Positions 54,925 to 64,000 of a stretch of DNA of 64,000 bases are shown piece after piece. Below the pieces are notes generated by a model that saw nothing but the letters and a program-made list of their open reading frames with translations, was not told the DNA's origin and ran no database searches. Location: positions 21,886,001 to 21,950,000 of the forward strand of contig OZ316891.1 in the NCBI GenBank assembly GCA_973895155.1. Reading direction: 5' to 3'. The translations under genes were made by a program, and so were the position numbers. Numbering within the stretch: the stretch's first letter is position 1; each line of letters opens with the position of its first letter. The stretch is from Marsupella aquatica (taxonomy: Eukaryota > Marchantiophyta).

Positions 54925-55439
54925 CCCTGGGGAATCACTCGGCGGATTCTTCCAACTACGTGCGAACAAATAAAGGGTATTTTAGATCCCGTGCAACTAA
55001 TAATTAGAATACCATAATACTAATGAAGGCAATACCAAAAGACTGAGTTTTCATTTATAATATGTCGAAGGGTTTATAATATTGAGTGTTGGGTATTATT
55101 TATTATATTATGCAAGGGTATTAGGACACCCTTGTGTGCCAGGTGTCATGTTTTGATTGGGACACGTTTCATGTACTTAGTTTAGGGTATAGGATATATG
55201 AGCACTTAGTATGCTATAGTATGTTGGGGATGGGTTTCTAAACGCTGAAGTGGGGAGACTGAGGGGAGAGGATCATTGGGAGGGGTAGTTGCAAGGCTTG
55301 GTCCACCATCGGGGAGTGTGGAGGGAGTCCAAACCGCGACCATTTTTTTCCAAGGGTTTTGAATATGGGAATCATTGACCCAGGTTACTCTTTGGTGTCA
55401 ATTTTACTCCCTATTTTCCTCAACATTTGCCAACCTTAG

Positions 55440-56920
55440 CAAGGGCGATGACTATGACCTTGTGCAACTAGCAAGTGCGGCGGCTACAACCTTGTGCAAG
55501 AGCTGGGAGATTGATCAAAGGGCAAGGAGAGGACTGAGTGAGCTTGGGACGGAGGACGAGGCAAGGTTGGTTGGGGATTGCTCAAGCTGCTTCCAAGCTT
55601 GAACTAGTTCAAAGCTTTTCTTGCCTCCAAGCTCGAGCTGGCGTCGAGGGTGATGCTGAGGCTCTGTGGTGGAGCCATTGCTGCCCGCACTGCTGCAAGC
55701 TATGCGTTGGGTGAGTGGTCATGTTTTGTCATTCACGACCTTCGATTCTTTAGTGCTTCTCTGGAATCATTCCGCTCTCTCCTTGCCAAAATCTTTTTGG
55801 AACTTTGCTTCTTGTTCCATTTCGGAGCAAGACGGAGAGCTTCATTCACGACTATCTTAGCTCTCAGGGCGCGAAGGGACTTGCTAAGTGGTAGCCGTGG
55901 GAGTGCATGGGAGCGTGGGAGATTGGACAAGCTCATCATCATCTTTGGCATTCAAAGGCCTCCGCTTTCGTGCTTCAGTATGGTTTCTAACCCTTGTCCT
56001 CAATCTATTGAACAATATTGTATGTTGGGCGCCTATTGGCTGTAGAGAGTTTCCAGAGCCCACCCCGCTACAGCAGCCCGTTGCCCTAGTAAATTATCAA
56101 GAAAAGAATGAAAGCTCAAGGGAGGTCGAAAGCTAGACATTGCAGTGGCTACTAGCTTAATGAGAGGGTTGTTGTTTGAGCTTGTGCAACTAGCAAGGGC
56201 GGCGGCTACGACCTTGTGCAATGAGTTGGGAGATTGATCAAAGGGCGAGGAGAGGACTGAGTGAGCTTGGGACAGAGGACGAGGCAAGGGAGGTTGGGGA
56301 TTGCTCGAGCTGCTTCCAAGCTTGAGCTAGTTCAAAGCTTATCTTGCCTCCAAGCTGGAGCTGGCGTCGAGGGTGATGCTGAGGCTCTGTGGGGGAGCCA
56401 TTGCTGCCCGCACTGCTGCAAGCTATTCGTTGGGTGAGTGACCGTCACATTTTATCATTCACAACCTTCGATTCTTTAGTGCTTCTCTGGAATCATGCAT
56501 TCCGCTCTCTCGTCACCAAAATCTTTTGGGAACTTTGCTTCTTGTTTTATTTTGGAGTGAGACGGAGAGCTCCATTCACGACTATCTTAACTCTCAAGGC
56601 ACGGAGAGACTTGCTAAGTGGTAGCTGTGGGAGTGCGTGGGAGCGCGGGAGAGCAGACAAGCTCATCGTCATCTTTTGGCATTCAAAGGCCTCTGCTTTT
56701 GTGCTTCAGTATGGTTTCTAACCCTTGTCCTCAACTCTATTGAACAATTATATTGTATGTTGGGCGCCTACTGCCTATAGAGAGTTTCCAGAGCCCACCC
56801 CGCTACAGCAGCCCGTTGCCCTAGTAAATTGTCAAGAAAAGTCAGAATGAAAGCTCAAGGGAGGTCGAACGCTAGACATTGCAGTGGCTGTTGGCTTAAT
56901 GAGAGGGTTGTTGTTCGAGC
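55440..56920. repeat. 723-bp tandem duplication inside the 6.1-kb transposon
   Basis: The block with GGGAGATTGATCAAAGGGC (55,505 and 56,228), CCTTCGATTCTTTAGTGCTT and GGTTTCTAACCCTTGTCCTC occurs twice with the same order and spacing. Both copies hold short ORFs broken by different indels. No protein family is recognised. Confidence 0.85.
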
Positions 56921-57129
56921 TATAAGCATTCAACAGGTGCGGATGTGGCATAGGAGCGACTGTGTATAGAGTTGTGCATAGGAGTAAAGTTACATCATCA
57001 GTTATCAGTCGTTTCCATTAGTTGACCTGATATCAGTCGCCACATCATCTCAGAGAGGCCGCCAAGATGCAGCGCCGAAAAAAATAATGAAAATTCTCAA
57101 AATTTGATGAAGAAAAAAAAACTTTTTTT

Positions 57130-57390
57130 GAATTTTTTTCACTATGGGTGTCCGTACCGTACGGGCATCACTTCTCGGCGGGGCCAGCCGAGATGGCCAG
57201 GTGTCCATAAGGTACGGACACAAAATTTTGGCGATTTTTTTTTAATTTTTTAATTTTTTCTGTTTTTTTGTCCGCATGCCGATCTCGGCGAGGTCAGCTG
57301 AGATTGAGTCAATCTCAGCCGCCTAGCTGAGATGCATGGAAGTGCAAAGTTGTCATCTTAGCTGCTTAGCTGAGATTAAAAAAAATTGGC
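57130..57390. repeat. Short inverted repeats with CTCAGCTGAG-type cores
   Basis: TCTCGGCGGGGCCAGCCGAGA, CTCGGCGAGGTCAGCTGAGAT, AATCTCAGCCGCCTAGCTGAGAT and CTTAGCTGCTTAGCTGAGAT lie within 260 bases, each able to form a small hairpin. GTCCGTACCGTACGG and its near copy in reverse flank them. Perhaps a former subterminal repeat. Confidence 0.6.
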
Positions 57391-58914
57391 GGAAAAATTG
57401 ATAATTGATGATCCTCGCTACTCCCGTGCATAGCATCGTTTGAATCATGTTTGTCGTAAGCTTGTTGAATGTGAGCTTGTGGGACTTGTTGCATTCCTAG
57501 AAGAAGAGAAGTTTGTTGGTGTTGTTGCAATTGTTGTCGATCTTGTTGATTTTCTACAGAGCTCAAAGAGTTCAGCAGATTGGACATGCTGGCACTGACC
57601 ATGCAATGTTACAATAGAGTTTATAGGAGGAGAACATTTCCGCTTTTTCTTCCCATACACAACCCCTTGAGCTTTTGCCTGCATTTTGTGCACTTCTCTA
57701 ACATATAGACGGACAAGTTGAGCTCCAAATGGGTTGGACTCAGGCTTTCCTCCGTGCTCTTTGAATCCAGCTTGGAGAGGCCCTATCAGCGCATTGAGAG
57801 AACCCCAGGCCTAGCGCAGTGGGCACCGGCAAGGGTTGGGAGGGCGTCGACATCCCTCAAGTGACGTTGCTTGTTGTGCAATCCCTGTTGTGTTGTTCCT
57901 GGAGCAGCAACCATCACTCCATATACATCCGTGCACATCCACTGGAAGTTTTTAGACTCACTGATGATGATGAGACTTTTGAACAAACTGCTCTTGCAAT
58001 CCAGTGCTTATGCGCGCATGCAACTGTGATCAATTTTGTTGTCCAAGTGATACCAGGCCTACGGTAAAGCTACGATACTCCTCCCTCCTCCTACCCTCCA
58101 CCTCTTCCTGTAGGCTGTAGCAATAGGCTGAAAGAATGTGTCCAGAGAAGACCGCAGCTCCCAGCAAATGGCTATTCTAATCCAGTTGTGGAGAATTTTA
58201 TACGGTACCTCTTGTGCACCTGTAGAATGTGTTTCTAGTTTAGTAAATTACTACCATGGCAGGCCACCCTACCTTAGGCGGCTGCCTCCTCCTACAGTAG
58301 ACCTCACAAACACAAATTTGACCTTCGATCAGTCTATTATGGGCCGAATGTGCTCCTTTGCGAGTCAAGAGAACTATGTTTGGCTCAAACATTTTTTATC
58401 TCTTAATCTAACCATATAATTGATTTACTCTGTGTTTGGCTGAAGCATTCTTTATTCAGCCATAATGTAACTACACAATTGGTGCTTAATAGTTTCCCTA
58501 CTGTTGCAACTGCAGTAGCTGGAACGCTATCTAGCCTGGCTTGGGAGAATGAGCAACACGCGAGGCCCAGAACGAGCCAAGCATCGAACAAGCCAAGCAT
58601 CGAGGTCTTGTTGTTGAGTTTATTGTTAGTGTGGAGGTAATTAATTTATATTTGCCTGCACAAGGCTACCTTGAAAGTTCTGTGAGATAGAATGATGTTG
58701 TGTTGCTCATGAGTCTGAGTCAATGCTCTTTTGTTGGCTATTTGACATGTTTATATTGTTCAGAGTATGTATTGGAGTTCCTTGTAGATTGGCTCAATCT
58801 AGATAATTTTATTGATCAGTTTTAATTTTGCTTAATATTGGTTATTACGTACCTTGAAGGTACTAAAACAATTATTACTGGAAAGGTAGTGTCCCACCAA
58901 CACTCTTTGCAAAT
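57391..58914. other. Transposon interior, no gene assigned
   Basis: A minus-strand frame at 57,366-57,602 is Gln/Ser-rich ([13 protein letters not shown]) and overlaps 57,445-57,693 in another frame; together they could be a broken exon. Nothing else is supported. Confidence 0.35.
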
Positions 58915-60147
58915 TTGGCAGAGGTAGGCCATTCATGCTTAGCAGAAATGGATTTAACTGATGGAATCCATGGTATTGGGAAGAGTCATAAAAAACATAA
59001 AAATATTTGGATGAAAATACATTTTTCAGAGGGATATCAAGATGCAGATTTCACAGATTATAGTGGCATCAATACCAATGATGAGATAGTGATAGCATTG
59101 AAAGAAGGTTTTTCTTTGGCCCAAGATGCAGCTACTCTAGTTCAAATGAACCCCTCCACATCATGCAGAAATTGTATGTGGTGGACATCACCTTGGGCAG
59201 TAGAGGCAAAGCGAAGGGACCAAGGAGGTTGGTGTGACATTATAGTGGAGACTTTGCCTGTGGAAGACCAACCTGAGTCAGAGCAGCAGCCACATCTTGT
59301 GGTGGGCTCCTCTGCTGCTGTTATTACAGAGGATATAGTTGAAGGAGATGGGGTGGCGGATGAAGTTATTGCCCAAGGAGAACTCCAGGGAACTATCCGT
59401 GAATTGTGTGCTGAGTTGAATGAAGGTCCAGTAGTTCTTGGACAACCCAAATGGGTTCCCATGGTTAGTTGTGATAATTGTTATATATACAGAAGTACAT
59501 TGGTGAGTCAACTAACTGGAAATCCTAGTCTTAGTAAGGATCGATTAACCAGGGTGAAACAGAGTGTTTATTTCAATAATCTGGTTGATAAACGATCAGA
59601 TCAAGAAGGGGTTCCAACAATGTTCATGTCTTATGGTATGGACTGTGGAGTGTATTTTGTAGCAGATCCACAACCTGGTAAAGAAACCAGGTCTCAAGGT
59701 CTACTGAAAGCATTGTCAAAGAACGAAAAAGGACAACCTACCTCAACCTCTGGAAGAAAAGTTTCAAAGAAGGGAGGCAGAGGTGAAGCTGTGTCTGTAG
59801 GATCCATTCCAAGAGTGGAAAAGTATGTTTGGTGGATTGGAAGAGTTCAAATGATTCGGAAAAAATATATCAACAAATGGGGAAGATGCAGGGAACCTAT
59901 TGACTTACTTGATAGGCCTGGCAAAGTGGATGATGGATCAGCTGCGTGTGAAGTACTGTTCAATTGGTTCAGTCCCTGTAGTGGGAGAACAAAATTTTGA
60001 TATGATATGTGTGATCCTCAATGGATTGATTTGGACTGTGTTATATCCATAGTGAGCCTTTCAGTAGCTCCAGCTACTCCTAATGTGTTTGTCTTGCATG
60101 ATCATGATGCAAGTTTACTTGATGATTTTGTAAAGAACAAGATCATA
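58915..60147 (+). CDS. Transposon ORF of unknown function with an in-frame TGA
   Basis: The frame from 58,915 (first ATG about 58,947) is open to TGA 59,998-60,000, then goes on with YDMCDPQWIDLDCVISIVSL to a stop near 60,150. Visible features are a Cys/Trp segment (CRNCMWWTSPWAVEAKRRD), an acidic middle, MVSCDNCYIYRS, a Lys/Ser-rich linker, and a C-terminal part with YVWWIGRVQMIRKKYINKWG and FNWFSPCSGRTKF. The peptide keeps similar character across the TGA, so the stop looks recent or is read by splicing. I recognise no family. It is the only sizeable ORF of the 6.1-kb element. Confidence 0.55.
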
Positions 60148-61033
60148 TGAAGCTTATTCACCAATGTATTGGTGAGTCACTTTCTTTTGATTGAATTTGC
60201 AGTCATTTGATGTCAGTGTGACATGATTTCATATGTAAACATGTAGCATTATATTGTTGCAAACTCATGATGTGCTGTCTCAACAGATATATTACAACAA
60301 CCAGGAAACTTGAATGGTGTATGAAGTTAGCATTCATGAAATTGCACCTGATCTTAAAGTGAGTTGTCTCAATTTTGTTTATATTCATTGTATTCTTTAT
60401 GAATGTTTAAGCTCATCTCTAACATACTCTCCTAATTTTTTGCAGCATACGCAACAACACAATATCTGGTGTAATAGTTGAACATCATTTGCAACTGATG
60501 TGTAGTTTAGGGACTGTCACTAGTCTCCAAAACAGGTGCATGAGTAGTCCATAGAACTTGTGTAACATCATCACATGTGCTTTGATAATATCTGTAGTGT
60601 AAAACTTGTGCAACATCATGACATGTGCTCTGATAATATCTATGTAGTGCAGTGTAGAACTAATTGTGCAACATCACCACATGTGCACTTGTTAATTATC
60701 TTTGTAGTGTAGTGTAAGGATTAATAGTAGTCCATACATTGAACAGATGAAATAGTAGTTGTAGGATACATCATATAAATATCCCATAGTCACAAGTACA
60801 AGTACACTCATCATGTGTCCTTACAAGCGGCATTTTATAATGAAACAAGGGTATTTTTATTGAGTGTCAAAAGTACTTATAAACTACTCAAGGGAGTTTT
60901 TAATGGATGAAATTTTTATTATTATAATTTTCAAGGATATTTTAAATTTGTAATATGAAAACTAATAAGGGGTACTCAACATGGAAGTGTTCACAGGGGT
61001 ATAAGACATTTTAGCCTAAGTGATTCCCCAGGG
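60148..61033. other. Right arm of the 6.1-kb transposon, with short tandem repeats
   Basis: TTGTG(T/C)AACATCA and ACATGTGC blocks recur at about 60,557, 60,605 and 60,664 (spacing 48 and 60). The rest is AT-rich and non-coding, ending at the inverted terminus. Confidence 0.6.
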
Positions 61034-61421
61034 TTCCCAGCATTAATGGCCGTACAATACGAGAGGTCCTTACATACCGGGAGTTGCGGTTTAACAAGGA
61101 AGTTATCAAGTTAGTTATTAGTCATTATTTATTATATGAAAAATACTTTTTATAAATCTTCGAATTTAAGTTTTAAAATTGAAAATGTAACTAAAATGGT
61201 TACATAGTGACAGTTTTAACCGTCTTGCTCTTTGCATTTCCAATATTTTTACTTTTCTTTTTACGGCACGGCGTCCCAAAATTTACACCCAAATTGACAC
61301 AAACATGAATGAAAACTATAAGTTTGATTCACAAAACCGATGAGTCTTGTTTGTTATGGTTGTTGTTGACATGGCACTTTGTGGTGCCAGGAATTTTGGA
61401 AGGGACCTCTAGTGGGGTCCG
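61034..61421. repeat. Repeat unit 2, right part
   Basis: It begins with the TSD TTCCCAGC, then matches 54,077-54,456 (CATTAATGGCCGTACAATAC, GGTTTAACAAGGAAGTTATC). A more distant copy of its last ~180 bases follows at 61,510-61,685 (TTTACGGCATGG ... CCTCTAGTGGGGTCCG). Confidence 0.85.
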
Positions 61422-61696
61422 TAAAAAAGGTGGGCGGTTACTCGGGGTAAATAAAACTGAGTTGCAAGCCTATTCAGGGTAAATAAAACAGTTAATTTGG
61501 ATAAGTTTTTACATAGAGGTTTACGGCATGGAGTCCTCAATTTTACCAAAAATTTATCGCAAACACGAATGTTGGCGTAATTTCATTGTAGAAACTAATC
61601 CGTTCCTGTTTGCAACACGCCATAATGATGTGACGCGTTTTGGAGTCAGGAATTTTGGAAGGAACCTCTAGTGGGGTCCGTAAAGAAGCCACCAAT

Positions 61697-62160
61697 TTAG
61701 TGCTGAAAATCAACAAAAACAGCCTGGACTTCGTTGCAGAGGACTTCCAATGGCTCCACAGACTGAGCGGCCTTATTTAGAGCACGCTTAGCGTTTAGAG
61801 TCAACAGAGTGGTCATTTGAATGTTCCAGAAACGCTTGTCTCCAATGTAAACCTTTTCTTGATCGAGTAACAGTCTGAAAAGCTCAGATCTCGGACTAAC
61901 ATTATGGTACAAGCCGTACACACCCTGCGCCAACAGTTCCGAAGCAGTTGGGGTGGTCGTAGGCACACCTGTGGCGGCCTTCGTGTTCTTCAACGGTCTG
62001 GGCACAAGATATCAATTTTAGACGGGAGCAAAGTTTAGTCTGACGTGTGCCGAGGAGCAAGGATTCGATGCACCTTCATCGTGCCCGGCTTACCGCCATT
62101 TTTCTTGAAGCAGTTGCCACTGCCAGTAGCACCGTGCACACAAAGTAGCTCACACTTCTG
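61697..62160 (-). CDS. Possible exons of an unknown gene
   Basis: Minus-strand 62,000-61,697 encodes about 100 residues (TASELLAQGVYGLYHNVSPR, KVYIGDKRFWNIQMTTLLTL) ending VFVDFQH-stop, preceded by an acceptor-like TTGTGCCCAG. Further up, 62,160-62,080 reads CELLCVHGATGSGNCFKKNG before a GTAAG. I could not join the two in frame. Amino-acid composition looks coding, but no family is recognised. Confidence 0.35.
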
Positions 62161-62389
62161 ATGGTAATAAAATCACGAGAAAATAACGTGCCCTCCAAAA
62201 GCACCCCAATTCAGATATGTCACCTCGGTTCATCCCAGACCAAAAGTTTCTTACCGCGGATAGAAGTTTCTTACGAATGTAAACAAGACACACTTCTTGC
62301 CCATCAAGCTTAGAACTGAGAAAAGCATGCCAAACAAGAAATGGACTCTTATCTCCTAAGTGTATTTTTTAATATAGGAAGAAGTGATT

Positions 62390-62900
62390 CTTGCCAATCG
62401 TCACTACAACATATTTTGCCCTTTTGCAAAGCTCATTTGAGTTCGGACACATGTTTGCGATTCCAGATGCTTCAAACCGTTGATGACTCAATACGCATCG
62501 CAATTTGCGATACTTGTGGTATCCCAACTTTGGTCTTCCATGCGATTTGCATCGCAAACATTTTGCAAACTTTATTGTATCACAATAGTTTGCGAAATTA
62601 CAGAGATTACAAAACACATTACGAAGGCTCCGCGATCGCCCCAAAAGTCCAAAACCACAGTAACATTAATGATGCGAAACAATTAGTATTGGAGGATGTT
62701 TGTGAAAAGGTTAGCTTCAAACAATTTGCGATGGGTTTGTATGGAAAATGTGCGAAACGATGTGGATGGTAAAGGTGGGATGGTCTGGATATCGCAAAAT
62801 AGTGAAGCGTATAGTATGGAATAATTGAGAAACGGTTTAAATGGCAGAATTGCGATTTGGTTGGGATTTGTTTAGTTTCGCAAACAGTTCGCAAACATTT
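62390..62900. repeat. TTGCGA/TCGCAA motif cluster
   Basis: About fifteen copies of TTGCGA, ATGCGA or TCGCAA on either strand lie in 510 bases, e.g. CATCGCAATTTGCGATAC at about 62,495 and GCGATTTGCATCGCAAACA at about 62,540. Frames of 143 (+) and 91 (-) codons are open here, likely because the motif avoids stops. No protein family was seen. Confidence 0.6.
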
Positions 62901-62938
62901 ATGTTAGACTTGTGTGTGCATCTAGGTTAGAGTTTGAA

Positions 62939-63165
62939 TGGGGGAGGAGGAGGGAGGGAGGTGAAAGGTGAAAGAGGGAGGAAGGGAGTTGGAAGGTGGA
63001 TGAGGGACGGAGGAAGAAGGGAGTCCAAAGAGGGTTTACTAAAAATAGGAGAGACTTTAGCGAAGAGGGAGGGAGGAGAAAAAGCTATGGAGTTTTTGGA
63101 AGAGGAAGGAGAGTTTGGGTTCAAAGAGGGAGGAGGGATAAGGGAGGGAGTACCCATGTCACTTA
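62939..63165. repeat. Purine-rich tract
   Basis: Roughly 225 bases are strongly purine-biased on the + strand (GGGGGAGGAGGAGGGAGGGAG and similar). The frames opened across it are a composition effect. It may form triplex or G-quadruplex DNA. Confidence 0.8.
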
Positions 63166-63301
63166 TATGCATGACCTCTTTTGAAAGTAGGAGTCCAAAA
63201 TGAAAATACCTACCACACTAATGGTGTATGAAATATTAATTAAGAAACAACATGAACAATCCATGATATAGATTTTTGGTTTAAATATCCATAAGTGTCT
63301 C

Positions 63302-63790
63302 TCACACTTGGTCACCTTCAATGTCCTCTACATCTGACACAAAAATAGTGTCTGGCTTGTCTGAAACAATGGAACGAGACCGTGGCACATATGTGATGAC
63401 AAGTGACCACTCTGGGTCTAAGGGGTATGGAACGTAGAAACATTGCTCCAAGTGAGATGGGAAAGTAAATGGCTCTGACGTTTGCCAATGAGATGCTTGA
63501 AAACTAGTGGCACTTGTCCTCAACCGTGTAAACCCACTCTCATCTTGGAGTACAGTGCGATTATTACCAACAAGGTTCACTTTGAACCACTTGCACTTGA
63601 AGACATACTCCTCAAACTTAGATTGGTTGTCATATGAGACCACCAAAATCTCCTCTATCTTCCCATAGTGTGGCACAACATCACGAACAATATTCCTGTC
63701 ATGTCGGCTACTCCGGGAGTCCTGACAAAACTGCCCTTGAACTCCACAATCAAAAGTACGAGCCCTCTTCTGATCAAGGGAAGAAATCCT
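63302..63790 (-). CDS. DUF4216 domain exon, CACTA (En/Spm)-type transposon gene
   Basis: An acceptor TTAATTTCAG precedes about 63,790 on the minus strand, and the frame runs to a stop at 63,302. The peptide has DVVPHYGKIEEILVVSYDNQ, YVFKCKWFKVNLVGNNRT, GFTRLRTSATSFQASHWQTS and CFYVPYPLDPEWSLVITYVP, the pattern of DUF4216 (PF13952), found at the C-terminal side of plant En/Spm-type transposon proteins. The acidic C-terminus is FVSDVEDIEGDQV. Upstream exons lie beyond 63,800 and probably outside the window. No stop interrupts the exon. Confidence 0.75.
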   Translation of the reverse strand, partial: RISSLDQKRARTFDCGVQGQFCQDSRSSRHDRNIVRDVVPHYGKIEEILVVSYDNQSKFEEYVFKCKWFKVNLVGNNRTVLQDESGFTRLRTSATSFQASHWQTSEPFTFPSHLEQCFYVPYPLDPEWSLVITYVPRSRSIVSDKPDTIFVSDVEDIEGDQV

Positions 63791-64000
63791 GAAATTAACA
63801 AGACCCATATATTGTTACTACTACACAAAAAACACTAATCATGTTATGAGGAACCTTTCATACCAAAAGAGAAAAACACACTTATCTAAGTAAAAGGATT
63901 ACTATATCTTAAGTAGTAGTACATGAATATGGAAAACAAGGTTAGGAACTAGTGAAACCTGAAGTGTCTCCCTTGGGTCCACATGGCCGTCTTGGATGTT

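Larger units (their letters stand above)
54925..61033. mobile_element. 6.1-kb DNA transposon with 15-bp inverted ends and 8-bp TSD
   Basis: The ends are CCCTGGGGAATCACT and its exact complement AGTGATTCCCCAGGG, flanked by TTCCCAGC on both sides. Unit 1 of the surrounding repeat gives the empty site. An 8-bp TSD is found in hAT, P, Merlin and Novosib groups; the termini do not settle which. Inside are a 723-bp tandem duplication (55,440-56,920), inverted-repeat-rich DNA (57,130-57,390), and one long ORF (58,915-60,147). No known transposase was recognised, so the element may be non-autonomous, or that ORF may be part of an unknown one. Confidence 0.8.

Noticed and set aside
62341-62772. 143-codon + strand ORF in the TTGCGA cluster
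   Set aside because: Open frame follows from the repeated motif; no protein similarity and an overlapping ORF on the other strand.
62934-63203. Gly/Glu/Arg-rich ORFs in the purine tract
   Set aside because: Composition effect of a purine-only strand.

Overview
The window looks like nuclear DNA of a streptophyte plant or alga with a large, repeat-rich genome. Genes have phase-matched GT-AG introns, one promoter carries a G-box and a TATA box, and there are plant CACTA-type (DUF4216) and F-box genes. Cytosine DNA methyltransferases inside Ty3/gypsy retrotransposons have been reported in charophyte algae (Klebsormidium) and dinoflagellates, and one transporter is of SLC15-like POT type, so a charophyte is my best guess. 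The organism cannot be proved from this sequence.

Region 1 (1-35,200) is a nest of decayed Ty3/gypsy elements, here named A, B, C and D, all + strand. The combined order is gag (two CCHC knuckles) - aspartic protease - DNMT3-like cytosine-C5 methyltransferase - reverse transcriptase - RNase H - integrase - PHD finger. Every copy carries stops or frameshifts. A (1-7,822) is interrupted by a 2.65-kb insert (901-3549). B (9,196-11,000) keeps RNase H, integrase and PHD. C (12,473-28,600) is the fullest and is split by a 3.8-kb insert (14,197-18,029), a 4.7-kb insert (21,698-26,402, itself holding two small inverted-repeat elements) and a 298-bp MITE. D (31,716-32,705) is a gag fragment cut by a relative of the 3.8-kb insert. 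Several inserts have target-site duplications (TSDs), and removing them restores the host frame. Two insert families carry minus-strand genes for proline-rich or coiled-coil proteins, one of them (30,014-31,696) an intact 560-codon ORF.

Region 2 (35,200-46,750) is the most unusual part. A + strand gene for a DUF7869-like protein with a DDE/RNase-H-like acidic pattern converges on a - strand three-exon gene (1,057 codons) that joins a ParB-like fold to a beta-class amino DNA methyltransferase. The palindrome GATAA-N2-TTATC recurs about ten times here, in the upstream regions, in an intron and between the two genes, and I saw no intact copy elsewhere. A Cys-rich gene, an F-box gene and a second decayed methyltransferase fragment lie beside it. 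I read this as a probable undescribed mobile element carrying its own DNA-modification gene.

Region 3 (46,750-64,000) has one well-formed host gene, a four-exon POT-family transporter (48,362-50,919). It is followed by intergenic DNA and an ~850-bp tandem repeat whose second unit is split by a 6.1-kb transposon (54,925-61,033; 15-bp inverted ends, 8-bp TSD, empty site visible in the first unit). The window ends with a TTGCGA-rich stretch, a purine tract and a DUF4216 exon. No rRNA, tRNA or CRISPR was found.
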